20,865 nt of DNA from Pleurotus ostreatus/Saccharomyces cerevisiae fusant (GCA_024196135.1 JAMQCK010000519.1:1-20865), one strand, 5' to 3'; positions 1 through 9,000 are shown, counted from the first letter of the stretch. Made by a program: numbers and translations. Notes: generated by a model not told the origin, from the letters alone.

Positions 1-744
1 GACTACTGGACGGCGCTCGCGCGCCAATACGGTTACGAAGAGAACGCGATATTCGACCCCGACCGCCGAGAGCGCTCGATCTTGGCGTTCGTGGGCGCGG
101 TGTCGGCCGACCTCTTGCTTGACCTGAGGCAGATGGCGCCGCCGAATGAGCGTCCACAGCTGCTTGAGCAGCTCGCCATTGCTCTCCGCCAGGGCTCGGA
201 CGAGGTCTACTCCCCCACTGCCTCTCCGACCTGTCCCTGTGGGGTTCTCCATGTCTTCCTGAATCACGGCGAGATGGAGCAGCGCACGGCGGAACTGCGG
301 GCGAAAACCGATGACACGGAGGAGGAAACACTGCGGAATCGTGCTGAGCTCCACGAGGTGCAACGGCGGCTCGCCGAGCAGGAGAGAATCCTCGCGGACC
401 TGGACGAACAGGAGAGAATCCGTGTGGAGGAGGGAAAAGAACGGAAGAGAAAAATCGCCGAGTTGGAGAGAGCTCTTGCTGAGGAGGAGAGATCTCGGGC
501 TGAACGGGAGAGAGCTCTTGCCGAGAAGGAGAGATCTCGGGCTGAACTGGAGAGGGTTATAGAGGAACGACACATCGCTTGGGCTGCAAGGATCAAGAAG
601 CTGGAAGCAAGGAATGCGGCTTTAGCAGCACAGCTTAGGGAGATGAATGCGAAGAAGGCCGCGTCGGCTGCAGCGGCAGCAGACAGAGAGGTGGAAGCGG
701 TTCGCCTCAGGCTCGAGAGTCAGCAGCTGGACGATTCTGCGTAG
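1..744 (+). CDS. Coiled-coil protein of unknown function, 3' part
   Basis: Frame 1 is open from the first base to the TAG at 742-744, so the 5' end of the gene lies outside the window; about 247 residues are visible. The first ~95 residues are mixed and possibly globular, with an early aromatic-rich stretch beginning DYWTALARQYGY. From about residue 95 to the end the chain is almost all Glu, Arg, Lys, Ala and Leu and should form a long coiled coil. It contains a perfect-phase 14-residue repeat (ERALAEEERSRAER then ERALAEKERSRAEL) encoded by a 42-bp direct repeat at 466-549. I recognise no family. The C-terminus is Ala-rich and then charged. Structural or scaffolding roles are possible but nothing in the sequence decides it. 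Whether 1-744 is one exon of a longer spliced gene cannot be seen here. Confidence 0.7.
   Translation, partial: DYWTALARQYGYEENAIFDPDRRERSILAFVGAVSADLLLDLRQMAPPNERPQLLEQLAIALRQGSDEVYSPTASPTCPCGVLHVFLNHGEMEQRTAELRAKTDDTEEETLRNRAELHEVQRRLAEQERILADLDEQERIRVEEGKERKRKIAELERALAEEERSRAERERALAEKERSRAELERVIEERHIAWAARIKKLEARNAALAAQLREMNAKKAASAAAAADREVEAVRLRLESQQLDDSA
466..549 (+). repeat. 42-bp coding direct repeat (two units)
   Basis: Two adjacent units at 466-507 and 508-549 differ at only a few bases. Each encodes 14 residues, which is two heptads, so the duplication lengthens the predicted coiled coil without breaking its register. Confidence 0.8.
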
Positions 745-1183
745 ATGTATCAGCCCTGCGCTAGGTTGAGCGATTGCAATCACGAACAACTTAACATTGA
801 CCGATAGTCCAGTATACCATCTGCCTCGTATCTCTTCCTTCTGCTGCACCAGCGTCCGATGTACGCCCTATGTCAGTTGCTCGTGTTCTCCTGTTGGTTA
901 TCGTTAGTAGCGCATCACTCTCTTACTTGATCGACAGACGCGTTGTGCGCGCATGAGGATGGCGGACAAGTACATCGTCTTGCATTATAGAAAGACTTTA
1001 TTTGCTTGTGTGAATAGTGTCGCTTACTGGAGTGTCGGGTGTGGAGATGAAGCGGGTAAGGATGATGGGTACTATGGAGTCGCAACGCAATCGGATAGAG
1101 GCGGGTTGCATTTGGATGCAGCTGCAGGATGTATTCGGATCGAGGCAGGATACGTTCGCATGAAGATGCGAAGACCACGGGTG
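745..1183. other. Intergenic region between convergent gene ends
   Basis: The coiled-coil gene ends at 744 on the + strand and the CHY gene ends at 1184 on the - strand. The 440 bases between them should carry both 3' UTRs. I see no conserved coding frame, RNA gene or repeat. Confidence 0.5.
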
Positions 1184-1794
1184 CTATGAGTCGAGCTCCT
1201 TCAGGAATTCGTCGAGGTCGTCTTCCAGTTCCGCACTGCGAATCTTCCCATCTTTCATGCGTTCGTCTCGAAGCATGCTGCCAAGGAAGTAGACGTTGAG
1301 TGGATGGAGTCAATGAGGGAAGTACCACGCACCGATTGTCCACCCTTGCGTCCTCTCCCTCAACGCCGACCACCGGTTTCGCCGTCTTCGCCTCGATCAC
1401 CTGCATGTTCCCATTAGCGCCCATCGTCCATCCTTCCCACTCCCCTACATCCCCGTCTCGCATCCACCCCAATCAAAATAGCCGCACCATCCTCCCCCTC
1501 CACCTATAACCCAGACCACTCACATAATGATTATCACAATGCGGACAATACTCATCGCTCTCCTCATATACCGACATATCCTTCCTGAACGCCTTCTTGC
1601 ACTTCTTGCACAGGAACGTCATCTCGTTCGTCTTCGCCAGCCGGTGGTCCTGTGTCTCCGCGTGGCACTCGGCGCAGTCGAACCACTGTCGACAGCAGGG
1701 CGCGCGGATCGAGACCTGCGCGTTGAGGATGTGCTTGCTGTTTGAGTGCGGGTTAGAAGGGGCGGTGGGGAGGGAAGGGGAGAGCTGACCACAT
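1184..1794 (-). CDS. CHY-type zinc finger protein (Hot13-like family), 126 aa
   Basis: Four exons: 1790-1794, 1524-1737, 1333-1400 and 1184-1277. Introns are 1738-1789 (52 nt), 1401-1523 (123 nt) and 1278-1332 (55 nt), all GT-AG, and the frame stays open throughout. The product starts MCKHILNAQV. It carries the CHY zinc-finger ligand set: Cys2, His4, Cys16/17, Cys23, Cys26-His27, Cys45, Cys48, Cys66 and Cys69. The short acidic tail ends DEFLKELDS. In yeast the CHY protein Hot13 works in the mitochondrial intermembrane space on small Tim proteins and the Mia40-Erv1 relay; plant and animal CHY proteins are RING ubiquitin ligases, and no RING is present here. The initiator was chosen because only ATGTG joined to C-AAG-CAC restores the family N-terminus and gives a clean intron. 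The longer ORF reaching 1883 reads through that intron. Function beyond zinc binding is inferred. Confidence 0.9.
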
Positions 1795-2142
1795 TGAACA
1801 GGTGGGCTATGGGTATAGATGGGAGAGGGAGAAGGGAGGGAGGAGAAGGGAGAGGAGGAGGATGTGATGGGGGCAGGAGGCAAGATGCGTCACGACGCGT
1901 CGCGTCAATATTAATCGGCCGCGGACTCCGCGGATTCGATCCCGTTCGTCACGGTTCGAGTGTTCCCCGCCTGAGTCGCGGTCGTACGAAACTGAAGCGC
2001 TAATCTCGATGTTGGAGGAACGAAGCGATTGACATTAGTGGATGAAACGAGTGGGTATGCATATAGGAACCATAAAACGAAGCAATAAGGATACAGTATA
2101 GTCTTCCACCAGGTATCAATACACTCCATCTACGACGACCCA
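1795..2142 (-). promoter_or_regulatory. Upstream region of the CHY gene, with an ACGCGT element
   Basis: This stretch separates the CHY start (1794) from the stop of the next minus-strand gene (2143). It holds a perfect 8-bp palindrome GACGCGTC at 1894-1901 inside a CG-rich tract, about 100 bp upstream of the CHY start codon. ACGCGT is the core of the fungal MCB element bound by MBF/Mbp1-type factors. Use as such here is inferred. Just beyond it are two CCGCGG blocks near 1920-1935. No gene is seen. Confidence 0.35.
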
Positions 2143-2790
2143 TCATGCGGCCCTGCCGCTAGACAGGTCGACGAGCGTCGTTTCTGAGCGCGCATCCAAC
2201 GCTGGCAATCCCGGAGGCGCGTTCCTAGACGTCTCCAAGATCACAGACTCCTTCCCTTCCTTCGTATACGCCATCATCGACGACCCCCGCGGCGCGTGCG
2301 GCGTCACCCGCACGCTACCCTTGTCATCCCGCGCAACAGCATACCCAGCGTACTTCGGCATTCCCGCAGCAGGCTGCGCCAAGCTGACTGGATTCAGCGC
2401 AGGCAGCGGCGTCGAGACGCGGTTCAGATCCTTCCGGATCGCCGGGTACGGCGTCGACATCTCCTCGTGCCACGCGCGGCGCTGCTGATATATGCGCGCG
2501 TACATCACGCCGAGGCCGTAGAGGAGGAAGACGGTGAGGATGGTGGCAGCAACGCCGATGGTGGTGAGGACGCCTGAGCGCTGGGCAGCGTCGATCGAGG
2601 CGAGGGTGGCGGCGTCGGGGATGGCGGCGGGGTTGAGGCGCCCGTTGGCAAGTAGGGCGTCGTGGGAGCCACCCACGGAGTTCTCAATGTTCGAGGTGCT
2701 GGCGATGTTCCTGGGAGAAAGGTGAGCAAAGGGGACGCGCCGCGAAGACATCGCGACGTACATGAGCGCGTCGAAGGCGGTGGGTGCCAT
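2143..2790 (-). CDS. Putative single-pass membrane protein, 215 aa
   Basis: A single uninterrupted frame starts at the ATG at 2788-2790. I do not recognise a family. Residues 1-70 are hydrophilic with no clear signal peptide. Residues about 73-98 form one strong transmembrane segment (GVLTTIGVAATILTVFLLYG and onward), followed at once by the basic stretch YQQRRAW, which by the positive-inside rule puts the C-terminal half in the cytoplasm. The last ~115 residues are rich in Pro, Ser and Ala and look disordered. A possible intron ending TTTCTCCCAG near the 5' end was tested but would shift the frame, so a single exon is preferred. Length, TM segment and composition resemble many uncharacterised fungal membrane proteins. 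Confidence 0.6.
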   Translation of the reverse strand: MAPTAFDALMYVAMSSRRVPFAHLSPRNIASTSNIENSVGGSHDALLANGRLNPAAIPDAATLASIDAAQRSGVLTTIGVAATILTVFLLYGLGVMYARIYQQRRAWHEEMSTPYPAIRKDLNRVSTPLPALNPVSLAQPAAGMPKYAGYAVARDDKGSVRVTPHAPRGSSMMAYTKEGKESVILETSRNAPPGLPALDARSETTLVDLSSGRAA

Positions 2791-3418
2791 CGTGAATGTG
2801 TGAGAGAGGGTAGGGGATATCTCTTCCGTATGGTATCGCAGTAGACGCAGGGTATGCGACGCGTCAAAGTTCGGGGGACCGCGGCGACTCGTAGAGTGGT
2901 CTGAGGGAAGCGGACGAGCAGACTGACTGCCAGATCACCCTCCCATCGCCCTTATATCCACATCTCCCAGCACACACGCTTCTAGATGCATGGTCGTCTG
3001 CCTTGGTGATAGAGTCCGGTGCATGTATGCTTCGTCGGAGGCGTATGCGATTGTCTCGGGTGATAGAGTTGATGGGCTATTGTCAAGAACACGGCGCGCT
3101 TTTGTCTTTCGGTCCGACGCGGTGATGCGCGGTCACGTGAGTTACCGGAGGACGTTGCACATGTCCCGGACCTCCGTGCCAGCGTCCTTGCCATTGGCCA
3201 TCATCGGCGTTGGCTCAGACTCCAGGCTCGGGGAGTCTGTAAAATACCTCGGGAAGGCAATCTATAACTGACTTATGGTACGCTGCAGAGATTTCGCGAT
3301 AAAATGTGATGCACTTTTCATTTGCTGTCCCTTCACTGCGGCATTCCGCCATTGTGTACGATGGCACAGAATGAATGGTACGACTCTCTCTATAGTATAT
3401 GAGAAAAGCAAATGCGCA
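2791..3418. other. Intergenic region between two minus-strand genes
   Basis: This 628-bp stretch should contain the promoter of the membrane protein (start 2790) and the 3' end of the large coiled-coil gene (stop 3419-3421). The one site I can name is an E-box at 3133-3140. ORFs here are short and lack coding character. Confidence 0.4.
3133..3140. promoter_or_regulatory. E-box palindrome TCACGTGA
   Basis: TCACGTGA is a perfect palindrome and a standard site for fungal bHLH factors of the Cbf1/Pho4/Ino2 type. It lies about 340 bp upstream of the membrane-protein start codon. Occupancy is not known, and other CACGTG sites occur in the window by chance. Confidence 0.3.
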
Positions 3419-5689
3419 CTATGCCTCCGTAGGTTCAACACGCAAAGGCCCGTGGTAGACCAACTTTGCTTGAGTTGGACTGCCCCTCAACTTCTTCGGC
3501 GAACGGCATGTCTCCTGCTCAGACGAACCCATTTCCTCGTCTTCACACGGAGACCCTTTGCGCTTCGTGTTCCCCGTCGTCATCGCCGCGATCTGCTGAC
3601 GCGCCTCATCCCTCTCCTTCCTCGTCTCCTCCAAAAGTCTCTTCATCCCCTCCTTGTCCCTCTCCATCTCCTCCTTCTCCCTCTTCATTTCCTCCAACTC
3701 CTCCACCTTCTTCTTCACCTCCTCCGCCTTCTTCTTCACCTCCCCCGTCTTCTTCTTCACCTCATCATACCTCTCCCTCTCCGTCTTCACCACCGTGTCC
3801 ATCAACCTGTCCACCAGCTGATGCAGTTGCGCGAGCTCCTCCGCCTTCTGCTGCTGCACCACCTGCGCGCCCTGCGCGATCATATCGTTCTCCGCCATCG
3901 CTTGCGCCTGAGACTGCATCCTGTCCTCCTGCTCGCGTATCTTCTCCTCCTGCTCGCGCATCTTCTCCTCCTGCTCCCGCATCTTCTCCTCCTGCTCCCT
4001 CAGCTGCACGCTCTGCCGCCCCATCTCCTTCAGCGCCTCGTGGAACGCGTGCTCCCAGCGCACCTCGATCAGCTCGAGGCGCCCGACCTCGGCTTGCGTT
4101 AGGCGCAGCTGGCGGAGGAGCCCACCAGGCGACGTGGGCTCCTGGTCGGGGAATAGGGCGTGAAATTTGCGGGGGTTGTCGGTCCTGAGGGGTGTAGGAA
4201 TGGGTTGCTCGAGGTGCTCCTCGAAGACGAGTGGAGGCGGGAGGTTGACGGGTGCGACCAAGGGGGAGAGGAGGAAGCGCGGTTTGACGTTGCGAGTTTC
4301 CTCACGGTTGCTCGGGCGCGCTGAGGTGAAGGGTGAGTTTCTGTTCGTGCGGACTGGTGATGGAGGAAGCTCACCGCGTCCGGTCTCGACGTCGTGCTCT
4401 TGCTCAAACGGATCCTTCTCATACTCGAAGTACTCTCCTTCGTCCTCGTTGGACGCAGCATTCGTCGCGCCGTACTCCTCCGCATAGATGTCGTCGAAAG
4501 GGCCGTGGACGCCTTCCAGCGGGCGTATGACATGTTCTTCGTCAGCGTATTGGGTCCCATTCGGCCATCCAACCGAGCGCTCCTCATCGTCAAGATCGCC
4601 CGCGGATGCGACAGCTGCGTGGCATGACGGTCAGTACATGCAATCACTCCCCAAAAACCCATAGAACTCACGAGACACAGCCTCCCAGGGCATCACCAGC
4701 GGCGGGCCCGGGATGCGCTCCGTTATAGGCCGCGGAACCTCGTCCTCCTCGTCGACCAGCTCGTCCTCATCCTCCTCCATGCCTTGCGCGCGCTGGAGCA
4801 ATCTCTCTGCCGTAACCACAGGCGACGAGCTGCCATCCACGGGCCCTGCTGACGCATTCCCCAAGGACTGCGGCGACCAGGACTCGTCGAACTTAGCTGG
4901 CGAGCCTACCGCTGGGGCGTCCGAGTCGGCGTCCCAGCCCACTTCGTCGTCGTCCTCGGCTGGCGTTAACATCTCCTCGACCATGATCGAGGACCCCTCG
5001 TCGAAGACGTCTGTCACTTCCTGTCAGTCTCACCCGTGAGGTAAGGAGAGTCAGGCTTGCGCACCGTCCTTCCTCACAGGCCTGCCATGTGTGAGATCAA
5101 TGCCTTCATCGGCGTTCATATCCCTTGTCTTCATCTTCCTCGCCCTCTTCTGCGGGCTCCCCTCGTCCTCGTCCCGCGCGCGCATGCGCTTCCCCGACGG
5201 TCCAGCCGTCATCTCCGCCCGTCCTCCTGCCGCCAGCTCAGCCTGCCTACGTGCCATCACAGCCCGCGGGCTCGTCGACGGCTGGCGCGATCTGCGCGAA
5301 GTCGACGTGCCCGGTGTGTTCTGAACCTTCGAGCGCGCGGCGTTGGCACCAGCTACTCTCGACAGACCCGGCGGTGCCGCAGGAAGATCGAGAGGTGCGG
5401 CGCGTGGCGGGATGCGACCGTGACCTGCCGGCGGTCGCGGGTAGTGTAGGGGCATAGTCCCACCGGGATACGCGAGTGGCGCGGGGTAGCTGAATAGTGG
5501 CTGGGTGTTGGAGGGCCCGAATGCCCCGTCGTAGTCGTACAGTGGCAATGGCATGATCTGCCTCCATGGAGGCTGAGAGGCGCGCCTGCTCTCTGGGACG
5601 TCTACCACAGGCTGGACGCGGTGCCGTGACATGCGCTCCTCGGCGTGAGTGGATGGCTGGTCATCGGGAATCTCCTGGATGATGGCCAT
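3419..5689 (-). CDS. Large disordered/coiled-coil protein, likely nuclear, 721 aa
   Basis: Three exons: 5065-5689, 4672-5016 and 3419-4614. Introns are 5017-5064 (48 nt, acceptor GAAG) and 4615-4671 (57 nt). The frame is continuous only with these junctions. The start ATG at 5687-5689 sits in CCCATGGCC, a good context. Residues 1-165 are Pro/Ala/Ser-rich and disordered. Residues ~166-191 are a bipartite basic cluster (KRMRAR ... QKRARK) typical of nuclear import signals. Residues ~210-430 are acidic and disordered. Residues ~489-670 form a long coiled coil with heptad repeats of MREQEEK and EVKKK type. A second basic patch, SPKKLRG, is near the C-terminus. No enzymatic domain is visible and I recognise no family. 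Nuclear location and oligomerisation are inferred. The acceptor of the first intron is the weakest part of the model. Confidence 0.8.
3925..3998 (-). repeat. 21-bp coding repeat encoding heptads
   Basis: About three and a half near-identical 21-bp units encode successive copies of MREQEEK within the coiled coil of the large minus-strand gene. The DNA period equals one heptad. A second run of the same period encoding EVKKK-type heptads lies near 3703-3770. Confidence 0.75.
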
Positions 5690-6379
5690 GGGCGATGCTG
5701 CTGTGGCTTTTGAAGCGCAAGTGTTTGTGAGTGGCAGCGGTTCAAAATATGTCAGTGGCAGGGAGAGCACAAGAGCGCGTATGGGGGCAGAATGTGGGAG
5801 TTGTTGGGTGTTGGAGACTTGGAGTGGCGCCGTCGTGGTATAAGACAAGAGCTGGTGCAGCGCTATGACCGGCGGTCCAGGCACAATGGTCACACACAAG
5901 AGACAAGAGCAGAGGTCCGCGTGTTGGGGTGCACGGTCTGAGCGTCGTGATGCAAGCTATGAGCGTCGCAGTGAAATTCGAGCTTCGGGCGTCGTGATAC
6001 GAGCAAGTTGGTGATAAGCGGAGAGGTGCCAGAGGTGGCACCAGTACAAGAGCGTCGACGTCGCCAAACGATTCTACAAGGGTCTGCGCATTGTCGTGCA
6101 CGAGGTTAGACAAGGGATACCTTAAATGGCGGACAATTGTTTGGCCCTTGCTTTGTGCTGCGCGCCTTGGCCAGGCGAAGCATGTTGTGTGGCGCACAGT
6201 CCTATTGGCCAAATTTGGGTAAGGGCGCAACAATGTCCTAAACGCTGAATCCAGCCTCATCCGCTCTGGCAATTGAGCACGCAAACCTACTTGTTGCATC
6301 TGAGGCTTGCATGCCGTTGGATGCTGGCTTGAAGACGCCCGTGTTCTCGCTCGTTTGTGGCAAGCCGTCGGAAGCATCC
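5690..6379. other. Upstream region of the large coiled-coil gene
   Basis: This region should contain the promoter and 5' UTR of the minus-strand gene starting at 5689. Around 5938-6004 there are three imperfect copies of a GAGCGTCGTGAT-like motif. An inverted CCAAT box within ATTGGCCAAAT lies near 6203. No coding gene or RNA gene is evident. Confidence 0.4.
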
Positions 6380-7190
6380 GCTCATGTCAGAAAGCCTGCC
6401 CTCAAGTTGCTCGCGTGGCGCCGGGCGACTACATAATCCCGATCCGTCCGCGCGTCCTGCTTTCCTTCGACCGCCGCGAAATTGGCGTCCCGCCGTGCCC
6501 CTTGCAGAGACCCCCGCAGGTCCGCTTGCTGCGTGCACGGTGTCAAGTCTCCGTAGTCGCATTTACCATGCACTTTGGGAGGGTGTTGTGATCGGTCGGA
6601 TAATCCGCCGTTCACCACGAGAGGGTCGGGAAGCGGAAAAGTGCGTGTACCCATCGATCTCGCTCGGATGAGTCGCTGACCTGATATTCCTTCTTCTACA
6701 GAGGTCCTCAGCGGTATGCTCAAGGCCGATCCGTACATCCTGGCTCTCAAGACTATCATGCGTATGTGTTCGGTTGCGTGCGTAGGCCCCTTTCGCTCAC
6801 GATCTTCTGCAGTGCCGGTTTTCTGGCGCGTGTATCGCGCGAGTTCTCTATGCTTGAAGATGTCCCTCGGCGCCGATCTTCCACCACCGTGATGAGAGGA
6901 TGCGTGCTCATAGGCACTCTAGTAGCTTTTGTAACAGCGCTGCGTAAAACAACTACCCCAGGCCATCTCGAGCTAGTACATCTCCGTCAATATGATGTTC
7001 CTCGCTCAACCTTTATCTGTGTGATCCCTCTCGTTTTGCCCTTCTGACGTCGAAAGGCTGTCTACGACGTAGGAATACCCTACGTAGGGTCGGTGTCTCC
7101 TCACCGCCCCTCGCCTGGCGTCTACTTGTGTGTGTGGGTTAACTCCTCGTGATACAAGCGCGGCACACCGACACCTTTTTCCAGACACGC
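6380..7190 (+). pseudogene. Tandem module M1: decayed spliced gene-like repeat
   Basis: This is the first of four diverged tandem modules. CCTGCCCTCAAG at 6395-6406 is followed by a weak TATA-like TACATAAT near 6430. Two intron-like segments follow: 6641-6701 (61 nt, GTGCGT donor, CTGAC branch, pyrimidine tract, CTACAG) and 6762-6812 (51 nt, GTATGT donor, CTGCAG). The 60-nt segment between them can encode ILALKTIM-like hydrophobic residues. Downstream come the conserved blocks AACAACTACCCCAGGCCAT at 6948-6966 and GTCAATATGATGTT at 6986-6999. Stops interrupt the frames that join the segments, so I call it a pseudogene or non-coding repeat. Boundaries are approximate. Confidence 0.45.
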
Positions 7191-7975
7191 AGCTATAGTA
7201 GGTTGCCAGTTGTATCGTTGACTTCGGAAGCTGGTCAAGTCCACGGCCCCGGGGAGGTTCTGTTCACGTGCCCTCCCGAGGCTATATGAACACGAGTATC
7301 TCACGCCGGCGACTCTTCTTCGACCACCATGTCCCGTCGGTGGAAGGACTCATTTCGAGCCTCCCCCCGACGTCGAACTCTCCGTGCCGTGCTTTCCAGT
7401 GGTCAATGCGGTACGGGGAGCTTATATGGGCCCGGGAGGACCCACTAGGTCCCTCCGAGCACCATCACACAGGGAGCGATCAGGTCGATCCGCGGTGCGT
7501 ACGCCTCATCGATGAACATGGGCCACATAGCTGACCATCGCCCATACTTATGCAGGCTCGACTTGCATTCGCTCCCTATCAGCGTGATTGTGCGTCTGCG
7601 TGCTCGACCTCGACGAACCACTGACATCCTTCCCCAGCGCGCGTCCGACTCATTGGGTCACCCGCTCTATGAGAGCCTACGCGAGTTTCGCGTTTTCCAA
7701 AAACAATTACCCCAGGCCATGTAGCTTGTACAGCACCTTTGTCAACGCGATGTTGCACCCGCTCGTCTTGCGTGTGATCATCGTCCGCCCGTTGGGTTCC
7801 AGAAATTCAAGGTCTTAGGCATTCGCCTCAAGTCAAGCTCTTCAACTCGCAAAATATTCCCGTTCACATGCATTTATCTCCTCGTCGCCCGCGTTGCGCT
7901 CAGCACTGCATAGCGCAGTCGGGGTTCTGCTTCTGCCGTACTCGGATTCAGAAGACGCGTCGCTGTCGATACACT
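7191..7975 (+). pseudogene. Tandem module M2: decayed spliced gene-like repeat
   Basis: This module has the same layout as its neighbours. CTGGTCAAGT at 7231-7240 weakly matches the upstream motif. A TATA-like box GCTATATGAA lies near 7281. Intron-like segments are 7495-7555 (61 nt, GTGCGT donor, GCTGAC branch, TGCAG) and 7590-7637 (48 nt, GTGCGT donor, ACTGAC branch, CCCCAG). The conserved block AACAATTACCCCAGGCCAT ends at 7720, 754 bp after the equivalent end in M1. A second block, GTCAACGCGATGTTG, is at 7741-7755. The last segment has an open stretch reading FQKQLPQAM before a stop. No full-length protein can be assembled. Confidence 0.45.
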
Positions 7976-8627
7976 TGTATCCCGCGCAATCGCCGTCCCC
8001 TTCGTTTTCGCCTGCCCTCAAGCGGCGAAGAACTATATAAGGCCGCGACCTTCCCTCGTAGGTTTCCTTCGGCTCTCGTTCAGGTCGCAACTGGCCTGCG
8101 ACGACCCCCATCGCGGGACCTCAAGGGCCTGCGATGCCCGGTTTCCCGCTTCAGGGACTCAGGATGCCGGGGAGAAATCCTCACCTTGGTGGGTGAGTGC
8201 GTTTACCTGACGAGGGCGAAGGTTCATGGTAACCCATCTGACCGATCCTCTCAGTTGTCTCTGACTTCCCACCGCGACGGGATACGCAAAAGCTTTGGCC
8301 TGTAGCGTGTCCTTGAGTCGTGTGTGCGCTGTTCATCATTGTATGATGTGAACCTTGAGCGTACTAACCGAACTCCCCTCACAGGCTCACGCCCGCCGAC
8401 GTCGTGAGCGCATGCAATCCGCTTCGGTGCTCTGTACCGTCGCGGTCGTCGACAAAAAACAATTAATCCAGGCCATCCGCGAGGCCCGCTGCTCTGCTGT
8501 TGGGTACGGTAGCTCTGTACGGCGTCTTGTTCAATGTGATGTCGTGCGGCCTCCTAGTCGCGTTCCCGGGCTCGTGAACAACTTCAAGCGTAAGGTAGGA
8601 CAGTGATGATATGTTGCGTCCGCTGCC
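7976..8627 (+). pseudogene. Tandem module M3: best-preserved promoter and splice signals
   Basis: Upstream are CCCGCGCAATCGCCG (7981-7995), CCTGCCCTCAAG (8011-8022) and TATATAA (8034-8040). Intron-like segments are 8189-8254 (66 nt, TCTCAG) and 8307-8384 (78 nt). The second has a perfect TACTAAC branch site about 20 nt before CTCACAG. Joining 8134-8188, 8255-8306 and 8385-8466 gives an unbroken but short 62-residue frame. A different frame of the last segment stays open to the stop ending at 8606 and contains KKQLIQAI, which resembles the equivalent stretch of M2. Because the two frames conflict, I do not claim a protein. The conserved block ends at 8476, 756 bp after M2. Confidence 0.5.
7981..8040 (+). 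promoter_or_regulatory. Conserved promoter-like block of module M3
   Basis: The order is CCCGCGCAATCGCCG, about 15 nt, CCTGCCCTCAAG, 11 nt, TATATAA. The same order recurs at 8776-8835 and, inverted, at 15921-15982. M1 keeps the CCTGCCCTCAAG part. Conservation between diverged copies suggests a functional Pol II promoter, at least in the ancestor. Confidence 0.45.
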
Positions 8628-8712
8628 GTGCCTTCTCGCCTTGAATTCAGGCCTTCTCGCCTCCCAATCTTCGTCTTCTCGTCTCCCAATTTACGCCTTC
8701 CCATCTCCCGAG
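8628..8712 (+). repeat. Degenerate minisatellite, about 20-bp unit
   Basis: Four or five imperfect units of the type CTTCTCGCCTCCCAATT follow each other at the upstream edge of module M4. Copy B of the module keeps only about one unit, near 16025-16045, so the array length differs between copies. Confidence 0.55.
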
Positions 8713-8775
8713 CCACGTCCCCTCGCTCCACCATGGCCACCGCTGAGGTCGGTCATCGATAGAACATTACGACAT

Positions 8776-8835
8776 CCCGCGCAATCGCCGAAGGTTTACT
8801 AGCATCTGCCCACCCTCAAGTGAGGTTGTATATAG
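8776..8835 (+). promoter_or_regulatory. Conserved promoter-like block of module M4
   Basis: CCCGCGCAATCGCCG, then CTGCCCACCCTCAAG at 8806-8820, then a TATATA core at about 8829-8835. The order and spacing match the blocks of M3 and of the inverted copy. About 50 nt further on is a pyrimidine-rich tract that could contain the start site. Confidence 0.45.
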
Positions 8836-9000
8836 GTAAGGCCGCTAGCCTCGCTTCCCCCTTTCCTCCGGCTCTCACTGAACCCCCTCGCTGCAGCGTT
8901 GTATGACTCCGCGCCGTCCAGAGTGGCGGTGCGACTCTTCTGTCGCCCTTCGTGGCTTCACAAGACATGCTGGGGAAACTTGATGGTGACCTCAACCTCG

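Noticed and set aside
915..1472. 185-residue minus-strand ORF
   Set aside because: It begins in the second intron of the CHY gene and runs out of frame past the third. Only its IEAKT...VDN part is real coding sequence.
1473..1883. CHY protein starting MPPAPITSS
   Set aside because: The first 46 or so residues are the translated promoter and first intron. The family start MCKH is restored by a GT-AG intron at 1738-1789.
2700..2780. Short intron at the 5' end of the membrane-protein gene
   Set aside because: The acceptor-like TTTCTCCCAG is good, but the only donor (GTCGCG) is poor and removal of 47 nt would shift the frame.
3466..4188. 240-residue Ser/Pro-rich + strand ORF
   Set aside because: It is the antisense shadow of the Lys/Glu-rich coiled coil on the minus strand; the minus frame joins neatly to two upstream exons.
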